Assembly (NCBI GenBank): GCA_963757125.1
Contig: CAVWQP010000002.1
Span: 124,001-188,000, forward strand
DNA from: CAVVSD01 sp963757125
Lineage (GTDB): Bacteria > Actinomycetota > Thermoleophilia > Solirubrobacterales > Solirubrobacteraceae
Direction: 5' to 3'
Length of the DNA stretch: 64,000 nucleotides
The notes below the pieces were generated by a model, which was not told the origin of the DNA, did no database searches, and saw only the letters and a program-made list of their open reading frames with translations. Shown here piece after piece: positions 42,677 through 50,723 of this stretch (positions are counted from its first letter, which is position 1; every line of letters begins with the position of its first letter). Position numbers and translations under genes: made by a program.

Positions 42677-43779
42677 ACGGCTCCCGACCCGAGCCCGCGT
42701 CGGCAGGACACTTCACCTGGCGCGCCCTCGCAGGCGCCCCGGTCGTCGCGGCGCTGCTCGTCGTCGCCGCGGTGATCGCCTGCGGCGAGGCGGGCGTCTC
42801 CTTCCGTGACCCCGACAACGTGGCCGCGCAGTACGTCGTGCTCGTCGGGGCCGGCGTCGCGCTGCTCGTGGCGATCGACGTCGTGCTGCGCGCGGCGCAG
42901 CGAACCGGCACCCGCCGACCGACGCGCGAGGCGATGCGCGCGGTCCGGCGTGAGCGGTGGACGCTCCGGCGGGCGGCGGCGGTCGGGATCGCGCTCGTCA
43001 GCTTCTACGCGACGTACCTCGCGTACCGCAACCTCAAGGCGATCGTCCCCTTCCTGCGGCCCGACGACCTGTTCGACCGCCAGCTGGCCGACGTCGACCG
43101 CGCGATGTTCCTCGGCCACGACCCTGCGGCCCTGCTGCACGGCCTGCTCGGGACCGGTGTCGCGGCGCACCTGCTGTCGAGCGTGTACGCGGCGTTCATC
43201 GTCTTCCTGCCGCTCTCGCTGGGGCTCGCGCTCGTGTTCTCGCACCGGCTGCAGCTCAGCCTGTTCTACGCGGCGGCGCTGTCGATCAACTGGGTCCTCG
43301 GTGCGGCGACGTACTTCCTGATCCCGGCGCTCGGCCCGATCTACGCGTTCCCGCAGTGGTTCAGCGGGCTGCCGCACACGGAGGCGACCCGCCTGCAGCA
43401 GATGCTGCTCGACGACCGAACCGCCTTCCTCGCGGACCCGACGAACGGGACGCCGCAGGCGATCGCGGCCTTCGCGTCGCTGCACGTCGCGATGAGCTTC
43501 ACCGCGCTGCTGGCGGTCTACCTGCTCGGCATGGGCAGGTGGCTGAAGATCGTGCTCTGGGCCTGGCTCGTGCTGACGCTCGTCGCGACGGTCTACCTCG
43601 GCTGGCACTACGTCGTCGACGACATCGCCGGCGTGGCGCTCGGCGTGATGTCGCTCGTCCTCGCTCGCATGCTCACCGGCTTCGACCCGCGGACGGCGGC
43701 CACCCAGGAGGCGGTCCCGGTGCGGGCGCCGACCGAGGAGGAGCGCTTCGGCGCGCTCACGGGAGCCGGCAGCCGCTAG
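42673..43779 (+). CDS. PAP2/Aur1-like membrane phosphatase or transferase (second of tandem pair)
   Basis: 368 residues; clear paralog of the preceding protein, sharing T-Y-L-A-Y-R-N, L-L-S-S-V-Y, A-F-A-S-L-H and G-W-H-Y-V-V-D-D-I-A-G in the same order. It has a longer C-terminal tail (about 30 residues after the last helix). Catalytic His and Asp positions are intact in both copies, so neither looks like a dead duplicate. The GTG overlaps the first gene's stop, and its own 3' end overlaps the next, convergent gene by 4 bp. Confidence 0.82.
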   Translation: MNGSRPEPASAGHFTWRALAGAPVVAALLVVAAVIACGEAGVSFRDPDNVAAQYVVLVGAGVALLVAIDVVLRAAQRTGTRRPTREAMRAVRRERWTLRRAAAVGIALVSFYATYLAYRNLKAIVPFLRPDDLFDRQLADVDRAMFLGHDPAALLHGLLGTGVAAHLLSSVYAAFIVFLPLSLGLALVFSHRLQLSLFYAAALSINWVLGAATYFLIPALGPIYAFPQWFSGLPHTEATRLQQMLLDDRTAFLADPTNGTPQAIAAFASLHVAMSFTALLAVYLLGMGRWLKIVLWAWLVLTLVATVYLGWHYVVDDIAGVALGVMSLVLARMLTGFDPRTAATQEAVPVRAPTEEERFGALTGAGSR

Positions 43780-44321
43780 GACCGCTGGCGGACGACGGCG
43801 GGCGAGGCGTGCTGGATGTCGCCGTGCCCGTTGGAGCGCGCGAGCTCCTCGACGCTGGTGCCCTCGTCCTCGACCGGCGGGTTCAGCCGGCGCTCGAGCT
43901 CGCCGAGGATCGTGCCGAACAGGACATGCCGCCAGGTGGCCTGGGCGAACGCCCGCGGGTTGCCGGCCAGGGCCGGCAGGTCGCCGCGCGCGGGGTGACG
44001 CTTGTCGGAGACCAACGTCAGCGGCCAGCTCGCGAGATGCTCGAGGAGGCCCACCGCGGGTCCCCGCGCCCAGCCCGGCAGCGGCAGCCGCGGGGCGACC
44101 TGCGAGTAGACCGCGCCGAACGCCGCGCCGTTGAGGAGGTGCAGCGCCGTACCGGCCGCAGGCCAGGCGCTGCCGCGGGTCACGAGCTTGCCGAGCAGCT
44201 CGGTGTCGTCGTAGCGGACGCCGAACAGCTTCTGGTCCAGCGGCTGCTGCAGAGCCCAGATGCCCGCCGCGACCACTCCGGCGACGGCGCCCCGAGCGGC
44301 CTGTGAACGGGTCGTTGGCAT
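43776..44321 (-). CDS. Conserved hypothetical membrane-associated protein
   Basis: 181 residues. Hydrophobic stretches near 13-25, 58-75 and 95-110 suggest two or three membrane helices. The C-terminal A-T-W-R-H-V-L-F-G-T-I-L-G-E-L-E-R-R-L-N looks conserved-type but I cannot name a family. The start at M-P-T-T-R-S was preferred over one 81 bp upstream because a TACAGT box (44332-44337) is 10 nt before it. It is convergent with the PAP2 pair and divergent from plsC. Confidence 0.65.
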   Translation of the reverse strand: MPTTRSQAARGAVAGVVAAGIWALQQPLDQKLFGVRYDDTELLGKLVTRGSAWPAAGTALHLLNGAAFGAVYSQVAPRLPLPGWARGPAVGLLEHLASWPLTLVSDKRHPARGDLPALAGNPRAFAQATWRHVLFGTILGELERRLNPPVEDEGTSVEELARSNGHGDIQHASPAVVRQRS

Positions 44322-44413
44322 CCAGTCGAGGACTGTAACGGGCCTCCCGGGGGTGGGTATGCCAACACGTGGATCGGCGGGGTCGACTGCTTGCACGAGC
44401 ACAGGGTCGCGGG

Positions 44414-45091
44414 GTGAACCCCCTCGTCTACTGGACCGTGCGCGCCGCGTTCCAGCCGGCGTTCCACTTCGGGCTCTCGATGCGGCGGCTGCACCGCGAG
44501 CGGATCCCGGCCGTCGGCCCGGTCATCCTCTCGTCCAACCACCGCTCGTTCCTCGACCCGTTCCTCATCGCCTGCCTCGTGCGCCGGCCGGTCTACTTCG
44601 TCGCCAAGCGCGAGCTCTTCCGGATCCGCCCGATCGCCTGGATCCTCGGCGCGCTGGGGGCGTTCCCGATCGTGCGCGGCAAGGGCGACGGGGAGGCGAT
44701 GGCGACGGCGCTGGCGATCCTCGAGCGCGGCGACGTCGTCGTGATCTTCCCCGAGGGCACGCGCGTGCGCCCCGGCCCGCTCGGCGCCCCGCGCCGCGGC
44801 GTCGGCCGCCTGGCCCTGCAGAGCGGGGCGCCGGTCGTGCCGATCGCCGTCATCGGCACCGAGGACGTGCGCCGCGGCGTGATCTTCCGCCCGCGCCCGG
44901 TCACGCTGAGCTGCGGCGCCCCGCTGCGCTTCCCGCGCGTCGCCGATCCGTCGCCGCAGCTCGCCGGCGCGATCACGGACCGCATCTGGCCGAGCGTCGA
45001 GCGCGAGTGGGTCGCCATCGGCGGGGAGCCCGGCGTGCTGGCCGCGACGGCCGGCGAGGACGTCCTTCCGTCGGGCGTGAGGGCCGCATGA
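44414..45091 (+). CDS. plsC: 1-acyl-sn-glycerol-3-phosphate acyltransferase
   Basis: 225 residues from a GTG. The four acyltransferase blocks are present: H-x4-D in N-H-R-S-F-L-D-P (His43, Asp48), the glycine/arginine block in G-A-F-P-I-V-R-G, F-P-E-G-T-R near 115 and V-P-I-A-V-I-G near 140. It acylates lysophosphatidic acid in phospholipid synthesis at the membrane. The gene ends 15 bp before an ECF sigma-factor gene that has its own -10 box. Confidence 0.9.
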   Translation: MNPLVYWTVRAAFQPAFHFGLSMRRLHRERIPAVGPVILSSNHRSFLDPFLIACLVRRPVYFVAKRELFRIRPIAWILGALGAFPIVRGKGDGEAMATALAILERGDVVVIFPEGTRVRPGPLGAPRRGVGRLALQSGAPVVPIAVIGTEDVRRGVIFRPRPVTLSCGAPLRFPRVADPSPQLAGAITDRIWPSVEREWVAIGGEPGVLAATAGEDVLPSGVRAA

Positions 45092-45094
45092 AGG

Positions 45095-45100
45095 TAGCCT
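45095..45100 (+). promoter_or_regulatory. -10 box TAGCCT, leaderless geometry
   Basis: TAGCCT ends 6 nt before the GTG of the first sigma-factor gene. Confidence 0.5.
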
Positions 45101-45106
45101 CCGCTC

Positions 45107-45649
45107 GTGGCTGCGACGGCCCGCTCGAAGGCGGAGCTCGACGAGGAGTTCGCGGAGCTGTACCGGAGTCATCTCCGGGACGTCTACTCGTACGCGTACT
45201 ACCGGGTGGGGAACCACCACGACGCCGAGGACCTGACGGAGCAGACGTTCCTACAGGCCTACCGGCATTTCGAACGTGCGCAGGCGGAGTCCGACGGCCG
45301 GCCGCTGCGGCCGTGGCTCATCCGCATCGCGCACAACCTGGCCGCGAACCTGTACCGGGACCGGTCGCGACGACCGCAGACGCCGATCGACGACACGTCG
45401 GGTCTGTCGGCCGTCCACACGACGGAGGACCTCGTGGAGGGCCGCGACGAGCTTGCGCGGATCCTCGCAGGGGTGAAGGAACTGCCGAACGATCGCCGCG
45501 AAGCGCTCATCATGCGTTTCGCGTTGGGAATGGACAACCGCGAGATCGCACGGGCGCTCGGGAAGACCGACGGGGCCACGAAGGTCCTGCTGCACCGTGC
45601 CATCAGGCAGCTCGAAGGGATCGTGGGTGATGAGCACACCAGGAGCTGA
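45107..45649 (+). CDS. ECF-type RNA polymerase sigma factor
   Basis: 180 residues of sigma-70 family: region 2 (Y-S-Y-A-Y-Y-R-V-G-N-H-H-D-A-E-D-L-T-E-Q-T-F) and region 4 (E-A-L-I-M-R-F-A-L-G-M-D-N-R-E-I-A-R-A-L) with a short linker. The next gene overlaps by 20 bp and encodes a single-span membrane protein, the usual place of an anti-sigma factor. Group and signal are unknown. Confidence 0.9.
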   Translation: MAATARSKAELDEEFAELYRSHLRDVYSYAYYRVGNHHDAEDLTEQTFLQAYRHFERAQAESDGRPLRPWLIRIAHNLAANLYRDRSRRPQTPIDDTSGLSAVHTTEDLVEGRDELARILAGVKELPNDRREALIMRFALGMDNREIARALGKTDGATKVLLHRAIRQLEGIVGDEHTRS

Positions 45650-45977
45650 CATCGAGACGTTGCTGAGCCGGGCGCTGCAGCCCGTCGACCCACCGGATGG
45701 GTTGTCGAGCCGGCTGGAATCGACGCTCGTCGACCTCACGGAGGCGGCGGTGGTCGAGCTCGAGAGCTGGGAGCTGCGCGCCATGCGCGACCCCCGCAAC
45801 TGGGTACGGCCGGTGGTCGCCGTCGTCGTGACGGCGACAGCGGGCACGGCGCTCGTGATCCTGCGGGTGCGCGCCGGTCAGAAGCGGCGGGTGGCCGTGG
45901 CTCATGGGCCGGCCGACCTCGCCGCGAAGACGGCGAAGGCCGTCGCCGGCGAGGCACGTCGCGTGATCGGTCGCTGA
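45630..45977 (+). CDS. Single-span membrane protein, putative anti-sigma partner
   Basis: 115 residues: a soluble N-terminal part (D-I-E-T-L-L-S-R-A-L-Q-P-V-D-P-P-D-G-L-S-S-R-L-E), one transmembrane helix (V-V-A-V-V-V-T-A-T-A-G-T-A-L-V-I-L, about 64-80) and a basic tail. It lacks a clear zinc anti-sigma (ZAS) motif. Its 20-bp overlap with the sigma-factor gene suggests a regulatory partner, but the function is inferred only from position. Confidence 0.6.
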   Translation: MSTPGADIETLLSRALQPVDPPDGLSSRLESTLVDLTEAAVVELESWELRAMRDPRNWVRPVVAVVVTATAGTALVILRVRAGQKRRVAVAHGPADLAAKTAKAVAGEARRVIGR

Positions 45978-46013
45978 TCCGAGAGACGCCGGGCCGCGAA
46001 TGGCCCGGTGAGG

Positions 46014-46619
46014 ATGCGCATCCGACCATCAGGATCCGACAAGCCGGACGCCGAGCTCGGCGGCATGGCCGACGAGGAGCTCATGCTGCTCGTGCGCCGC
46101 GCCGACCCGCGGGCGTTCGCGCTCGTCTACGACCGCCACTGCGGGGCCGCCTACGGCCTCGCGTACCGGATGGTCGGCTCGCGCGGGCTCGCAGAGGACG
46201 TCGTGCAGGAGTCGTTCCTTGCGCTGTGGCGCGGCGCCTCGCGCTACGACGGCGCCCGCGGATCAGTGCGCTCCTGGGTCCTCGGCATCGTCCACAACCG
46301 CGCGATCGACGCGCTGCGCCGGACGCTCGTCCACGAGAAGCGGCGGGCGAGCGACGAGGGCCTGGACCGCACCGTCCCGGCGGAGGAGCGCACCGAGGTC
46401 GAGGCCGTGCGCAACGATGATGCCCGGTTCGTCCGCGCCGCCATGGAGACTCTTCCGACCGACCAGCGGCGCGTCGTCGAGCTCGCCTATTTCAGTGGCT
46501 ACACGCACACCGAGATCGCAGAGGTCATCGACGCCCCGCTCGGCACCGTCAAGGGCCGGATGCGACTCGGCCTCAGCAAGCTGCGAGACGAGCTCGGGCG
46601 AGAGGGGGTGACCCCGTGA
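46014..46619 (+). CDS. ECF-type sigma factor (SigK-like)
   Basis: About 201 residues. Region 2 contains F-A-L-V-Y-D-R-H and L-A-E-D-V-V-Q-E-S-F-L-A-L-W-R; region 4 contains V-V-E-L-A-Y-F-S-G-Y-T-H-T-E-I-A-E-V-I-D-A-P-L-G-T-V-K-G-R, typical of ECF19/SigK-type factors. A GTG at 46008 is two codons upstream. The following gene, overlapping 4 bp, encodes an RskA-like anti-sigma factor, supporting the assignment. Confidence 0.92.
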   Translation: MRIRPSGSDKPDAELGGMADEELMLLVRRADPRAFALVYDRHCGAAYGLAYRMVGSRGLAEDVVQESFLALWRGASRYDGARGSVRSWVLGIVHNRAIDALRRTLVHEKRRASDEGLDRTVPAEERTEVEAVRNDDARFVRAAMETLPTDQRRVVELAYFSGYTHTEIAEVIDAPLGTVKGRMRLGLSKLRDELGREGVTP

Positions 46620-47338
46620 GCGCGGAGGACGACCGCCTGCGCGACGAGGCAGCCGCCTGGGTGCTGGGCGCGCTCGACAACACGGAGGCCGCGGAGTTCG
46701 TGCGCCGCATGGAGGCGTCGCCCGAGGTGCGCAGGGAGGTGGCCGAGTTGCAGGAGGCCGCCGACGCGCTGCCGTTCTCGGTCATGCCGGTCGGGCCTCC
46801 GCCGGAGCTGCGCGACCGGATCATGTCCGTCGTCGAGTCCGAGGCCGAGCTGCTGCACGCCACGGGCGCGCGCGCCGACCGCCCGTACCGTCCGCCCACG
46901 CCCTGGTGGCGAACGCTGCTGCGCCCCCTGCCGGTCGCGGCGTTCGCCTGCGTCCTGCTCCTGGCCGGCGTCGCCGCCGGGCTGCTCATCAGCGGCGGTG
47001 GCTCGGAGTCGTCGCGCACGGTGGCCGCGCAGGTCACCGGCGACGGCACCGCGAACGCCAGCGCGCAGGTCGAGATCGACGCCGACAGCGCGCAGCTCGT
47101 CGTGGACGGCATGCAGTCCCCGGGCGCCGGTCACGTGTACCAGGTGTGGTACGTCCACGACGGGCAGACGGACCCGGTCCCGGCCGGAGCGCTGTTCGAC
47201 GTCGACAGCTCCGGCCAGGGCGCCGCGGCGCTGCCCGGCGGGGTCGACGACGTGAAGTCCGTCCTGGTGAGCGTGGAGCCCGCCGGCGGCAGCCAGAAGC
47301 CGACGACGCAGCCGGTCATCGCGGCGAACCTGAGCTGA
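46616..47338 (+). CDS. Anti-sigma-K factor RskA-like
   Basis: 240 residues. A cytoplasmic N-terminal helical domain (A-A-W-V-L-G-A-L-D-N-T-E-A-A-E-F) is followed by one transmembrane helix (about 102-123) and an extracytoplasmic RskA domain (V-Y-Q-V-W-Y-V near 174, ending with V-L-V-S-V-E-P-A-G-G-S). It should hold the sigma factor encoded upstream at the membrane until a signal triggers its cleavage. GTG start, 4-bp overlap. A rhomboid protease gene follows 38 bp downstream. Confidence 0.92.
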   Translation: MSAEDDRLRDEAAAWVLGALDNTEAAEFVRRMEASPEVRREVAELQEAADALPFSVMPVGPPPELRDRIMSVVESEAELLHATGARADRPYRPPTPWWRTLLRPLPVAAFACVLLLAGVAAGLLISGGGSESSRTVAAQVTGDGTANASAQVEIDADSAQLVVDGMQSPGAGHVYQVWYVHDGQTDPVPAGALFDVDSSGQGAAALPGGVDDVKSVLVSVEPAGGSQKPTTQPVIAANLS

Positions 47339-47376
47339 TCTGATCTTGATACGCGGCTGGTAGTTTCGCGAGAGAG

Positions 47377-48216
47377 ATGGAAGGCGCGACGGCGACGGAG
47401 ACGTGCTACCGGCATCCTCGTCGTGAGACGGCGGTGCACTGCTCGAACTGCGGGCGCCCGATCTGCCCGGACTGCATGACGCCGACGCCCGTCGGCATGC
47501 GCTGCCCGGAGTGCTCGCGGCAGAAGACGCAGGTGCGGACGATGCGCACCATGAGCTCCGATCCGCAGGTGACGTACGCGATCATCGCGATCAACGTCAT
47601 CGTCTTCGTCGCGCAGATCGCGACGGGCGGCGGCGGCTTCGACGCGACCTCGGGCAGCGTCTACCGCAACGGCGCGCTGTTCGGTCCGCTCGTCGCAGAC
47701 GGCGACTGGTGGCGGATCGTGACCAGCGGGTTCCTCCACGCGGGCCTGCTGCACATCGCGTTCAACATGTACTTCGTCTACTTCCTCGGGAACATGCTCG
47801 AGCCGGCGATCGGCAAGCTGCGCTTCGGCGTCCTCTACATGGTGTCGCTGTTGGGCGGTTCGCTGGGCGCACTCGTGCTGTCGTTCAACAGCCCGACCGT
47901 GGGCGCGTCAGGTGCCGCGTTCGGCATCCTGGCCGGCGCGATCCTTCTGATGCGGGCGCGGGGCATCAATCCGATGGAGTCCGGCCTCGTGATGCTGTTG
48001 GTGCTGAACCTCGGTATCACGTTCATCCTGCCTGGCATCTCCGTCGGCGGGCATGTCGGCGGCATCCTCGCGGGCGGTCTGGCCGCGCTGATCCTGTTCG
48101 AGGTGGGCGAGAAGCAGCGTGGTATGCGCCAGGCCGCGCTGGGCGCGACGATTCTGCTCGGCGCCTTGCTTGCTGTCGCGTGCGTCGTCTACTCCCGCTC
48201 GAGAGTCGGCATCTAG
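47377..48216 (+). CDS. Rhomboid family intramembrane serine protease
   Basis: 279 residues. An N-terminal B-box-like zinc segment (C-Y-R-H-P, C-S-N-C-G-R-P-I-C-P-D-C-M, C-P-E-C) precedes six transmembrane helices. The catalytic dyad is Ser178 in G-A-S-G-A-A-F-G and His226 in G-G-H-V-G-G-I; the W-R loop (D-W-W-R-I-V-T-S-G-F-L-H) and H-I-A-F-N-M are also conserved. It cleaves membrane proteins within the bilayer. A TAGTTT box lies 10 nt before its ATG. Confidence 0.95.
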   Translation: MEGATATETCYRHPRRETAVHCSNCGRPICPDCMTPTPVGMRCPECSRQKTQVRTMRTMSSDPQVTYAIIAINVIVFVAQIATGGGGFDATSGSVYRNGALFGPLVADGDWWRIVTSGFLHAGLLHIAFNMYFVYFLGNMLEPAIGKLRFGVLYMVSLLGGSLGALVLSFNSPTVGASGAAFGILAGAILLMRARGINPMESGLVMLLVLNLGITFILPGISVGGHVGGILAGGLAALILFEVGEKQRGMRQAALGATILLGALLAVACVVYSRSRVGI

Positions 48217-48764
48217 CTCTTCCGCCCGCGGTCGCCGACCGCGTGCAGCCGCGCCGGGTCCGGCGTGCCGGGCGCCTTGCGCTTGTTGGGCTCCAGGTCG
48301 GGCGGGCGCATCGACGGCGGGATCGGCGCCCCGTGGCGCAGCGCCTCGGCCTGCAGCCCGCGCGCCGGAACCGCCGGGACCCCGAGCGCATCGGCGACCT
48401 CCTGGACCCGGCGGCGCTTCGGGCCTGCCGTGAGCGGCAGCGCGAGCGCGAGCAGCCGGGCGTGCTGGCCGCGCATGCCGTGCGCGTGGAGCTCCAGGCG
48501 CCCCCAGAGCGCGACCGCGCCGGCGACCAGGTCGTGGGTCGCGGCGGACGCGGTGCGGGGCACCGGCGTGTAGCGCGCGTAGAAGCCGCAGGAGCAGCCG
48601 TTCACGGGGGGCGGCTCGTCGTGGCCGGTGCCGGCGTTGCACACGGCGGTCATCGGCTCGGCGGTCCAGCGGTCCCACGTGTGCATGGAGAAGAGCTCGC
48701 CGTGGTGGATCCGCCACTGGCGGTAGCCGAGGACCGGATCGGCGAGGTCAGGGGCCTCCTGCAC
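48213..48764 (-). CDS. Conserved hypothetical protein with Cys-rich N-terminal half
   Basis: 183 residues from a GTG. The first 110 residues (G-Y-R-Q-W-R-I, S-M-H-T-W-D-R-W, A-V-C-N-A-G, then C-S-C-G-F-Y-A-R-Y) resemble a recurring actinobacterial family of unknown function with a conserved Cys-x-Cys-Gly; the C-terminal part is Pro/Arg-rich and less ordered. No membrane segment. A TAGACC hexamer lies 7 nt before the start. It is convergent with the rhomboid gene (4-bp overlap). Confidence 0.65.
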   Translation of the reverse strand: MQEAPDLADPVLGYRQWRIHHGELFSMHTWDRWTAEPMTAVCNAGTGHDEPPPVNGCSCGFYARYTPVPRTASAATHDLVAGAVALWGRLELHAHGMRGQHARLLALALPLTAGPKRRRVQEVADALGVPAVPARGLQAEALRHGAPIPPSMRPPDLEPNKRKAPGTPDPARLHAVGDRGRKS

Positions 48765-48816
48765 ACCCGGAGGTCTACCCTGCCGGCGCCGGCTGCGCCG
48801 AGCCCGCCGACCCGGG

Positions 48817-49545
48817 TCACAGGAGATCGGCGCCGCGCAGCAGGTCGCCGAGCGCTGCGTGGTCGTCGAGCACGTGGTGGCCCTCCGGCCCGTCCTCGGG
48901 CGGGTCGTCGTTGGCTCCGCGGTAGCGGATGGCCACCATGCCCATGTCGCGCGCGCCGGCGATGTCGGTCCGCCGCAGGTCGCCGACGTGGGCCGCGCGG
49001 TCGGGCTCGACGCCGCCGATCTCGCGCAGCGCGTGGCGGAAGATCACCGGGTCGGGCTTGTAGGCGCCGACCTCGTCGGAGAACGCCCAGCCGTCGAAGC
49101 GCTCGAGGATGCCCGCGCGGCGAAGGACGTCGCGCAGCTGCTCGCCGCTCGTGAAGCCGACGTCGCAGATGATGCCCAGGCGCAGGCCGGCCTCGTCGAG
49201 CTCGCGCAGTGCCTCCTCGATCCCCGCCGTGAGCTCCAGCTCGATGCCCTCGCCGGAGCCGACGAACGCCTCGACGAGCGCGCGCTCGGTGGCGTCGTCG
49301 ATGTCCGGATCGAGCTCGGCGGCCGCGATCGCCGCGGCCTGGGCGGCGCCGAACTGCTGGCCCTCGCGCCAGAGCCGCTCGCGGTGGCGCCCGACGCCGC
49401 GCAGCACCTCGTCGATGCGCTCGCGCGGGTGCGCGCCGCGGAGGATCTCGTCCCACAGCGTCACCCGCTTCGGGTGCAGGATCGGCTGGGTCGGCTCGCT
49501 GGCCAGCGTCTGCCAGAAGTCGAACGTGACGGCCTGCAGCGTCAC
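48817..49545 (-). CDS. HAD-superfamily hydrolase
   Basis: 242 residues. Motif I reads F-D-F-W-Q-T-L: the nucleophilic Asp is present, but the second Asp of the usual DxD is Trp, so catalysis may differ from normal phosphatases (as in some dehalogenase-like members). Motif II is I-I-C-D-V-G-F-T, Lys is in A-Y-K-P-D-P and motif IV is H-V-G-D-L-R-R-T-D. A helical cap (about 20-100) is inserted. GTG start overlapping the stop of the corrinoid-binding-protein gene by 4 bp. Confidence 0.85.
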   Translation of the reverse strand: MTLQAVTFDFWQTLASEPTQPILHPKRVTLWDEILRGAHPRERIDEVLRGVGRHRERLWREGQQFGAAQAAAIAAAELDPDIDDATERALVEAFVGSGEGIELELTAGIEEALRELDEAGLRLGIICDVGFTSGEQLRDVLRRAGILERFDGWAFSDEVGAYKPDPVIFRHALREIGGVEPDRAAHVGDLRRTDIAGARDMGMVAIRYRGANDDPPEDGPEGHHVLDDHAALGDLLRGADLL

Positions 49546-50450
49546 GGCAGCTCGACGGTCAGCGGCCGGCCGGCCTCGGCGTGCGTCGGTTCCTCGACGA
49601 GCTCTGGATGCAGGGTGTGGGCGAGCAGCTCGAGGCCGTCGACGAGGCGGGGGCCGGGCCGCGAGAACGTCGCCTTGGCGTCGACCGCGACGACCTCGCG
49701 CGCGTCCACCTGGCGCAGCTCGCCGGCGTGCTCGACGGCCTCCTCGTAGGAGCGCGGGACGTCGTAGCCGCACGGCATCACGACGACGACCTCGGGCTGG
49801 GACGCGCGGACGAGCTCCCAGCTGGACTTCTCGGACGGCTCGCCGGCGAAGCCGAGCACGTCCTGGCCGCCGGCCATCTCGATGAGCTGCGGCGTCCAGT
49901 GCCCGGCCGTGAAGACGGGGTCGAGCCACTCGAGCGCGGCGACCGTGGGCCGCTCCTCGGCGTTGCGCGTCGCGATGCGGACCCTGTCGACCCGGCTGCG
50001 GATCCGGGCGATCAGGTCGAGCGCGGCGTCGCGGCTGTCCGTCGCCTGGGCGACGGTCCGGATGTCGCCGAGCGTCTCCCCGAACGTCTTGGGGTCCAGC
50101 GAGATGACGCGCGGCTGCTCGGGCATGTCCTCGGCGATCTTGCGGACGTCGTCGACCGAGACCGCGCAGACCATGCACAGCGCCTGCGTGACGATGAGGT
50201 CCGGCTCGGACTCGCGCAGCTCCTCCTCGTCGAGCTCGTAGATCGACTCGCCGCGGGCCGTCCGCTCGCGCACCGCGGCGTCGATCTCGGCGCTGGTCAG
50301 GCCGGACGGCAGCAGGTCGCGCGTGATCTTGGGCAGCTCATCCGCCGCCTCCGGGTAGTCACACTCGTGGGTGACGGCGACGACCTGATCCCCCAGCCCG
50401 AGGGCGAACAGCAGCTCGGTGGCGTGGGGGACGAGACTGACGATGCGCAC
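49542..50450 (-). CDS. Cobalamin/corrinoid-binding periplasmic-type protein without a signal peptide
   Basis: 302 residues with the BtuF/FhuD-like two-lobe fold: R-I-V-S-L-V-P-H-A-T-E-L-L-F-A-L-G-L at the start, then S-E-P-D-L-I-V-T-Q near 80 and V-V-V-M-P-C-G-Y near 225. Related proteins bind vitamin B12 or iron chelates for ABC import. The fold begins at the GTG start itself, so there is no export signal and no ABC genes adjoin; it may act in the cytoplasm. A TACCCT box is 7 nt upstream. Confidence 0.82.
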   Translation of the reverse strand: MRIVSLVPHATELLFALGLGDQVVAVTHECDYPEAADELPKITRDLLPSGLTSAEIDAAVRERTARGESIYELDEEELRESEPDLIVTQALCMVCAVSVDDVRKIAEDMPEQPRVISLDPKTFGETLGDIRTVAQATDSRDAALDLIARIRSRVDRVRIATRNAEERPTVAALEWLDPVFTAGHWTPQLIEMAGGQDVLGFAGEPSEKSSWELVRASQPEVVVVMPCGYDVPRSYEEAVEHAGELRQVDAREVVAVDAKATFSRPGPRLVDGLELLAHTLHPELVEEPTHAEAGRPLTVELP

Positions 50451-50457
50451 GACCGGG

Positions 50458-50463
50458 AGGGTA
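50458..50463 (-). promoter_or_regulatory. -10 box TACCCT, leaderless geometry
   Basis: On the minus strand TACCCT ends 7 nt before the GTG of the corrinoid-binding-protein gene, within a 16-bp gap to the divergent pterin dehydratase gene. Confidence 0.5.
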
Positions 50464-50466
50464 GTC

Positions 50467-50700
50467 ATGGCCGGCTGGAACCAGGACGGCGAGGCGTTGG
50501 TGAAGGACTTCGAGCTGAAGGACTTCGCGGGGGCGATGGCGTTCGTGAACGGGGTGGCCGGGCTCGCCGAGGAGGCCAACCACCATCCCGACATCCTCAT
50601 CCACGGGTGGAACAAGGTGCGGCTCACGCTCAGCACGCACAGCGAGGGCAAGGTGACCGAGAAGGACCACGCGCTCGCCGAGCGCATCGACGCCTTGTAG
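50467..50700 (+). CDS. phhB: Pterin-4-alpha-carbinolamine dehydratase
   Basis: 77 residues, slightly shorter than the usual 90-110. The active-site motif reads E-A-N-H-H-P-D-I (about 39-46) followed by W-N-K-V-R-L-T-L-S-T-H, typical of PCD/DCoH. It dehydrates 4a-hydroxytetrahydrobiopterin; in bacteria without phenylalanine hydroxylase nearby, its role may be in pterin or molybdopterin chemistry. The ATG was chosen at the start of the M-A-G-W strand. Confidence 0.85.
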   Translation: MAGWNQDGEALVKDFELKDFAGAMAFVNGVAGLAEEANHHPDILIHGWNKVRLTLSTHSEGKVTEKDHALAERIDAL

Positions 50701-50710
50701 TTCGCCTGCG

Positions 50711-50716
50711 TATCGT
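50711..50716 (+). promoter_or_regulatory. -10 box TATCGT, leaderless geometry
   Basis: TATCGT ends 7 nt before the GTG start of the amidase gene. Confidence 0.5.
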
Positions 50717-50723
50717 CCGCCGC

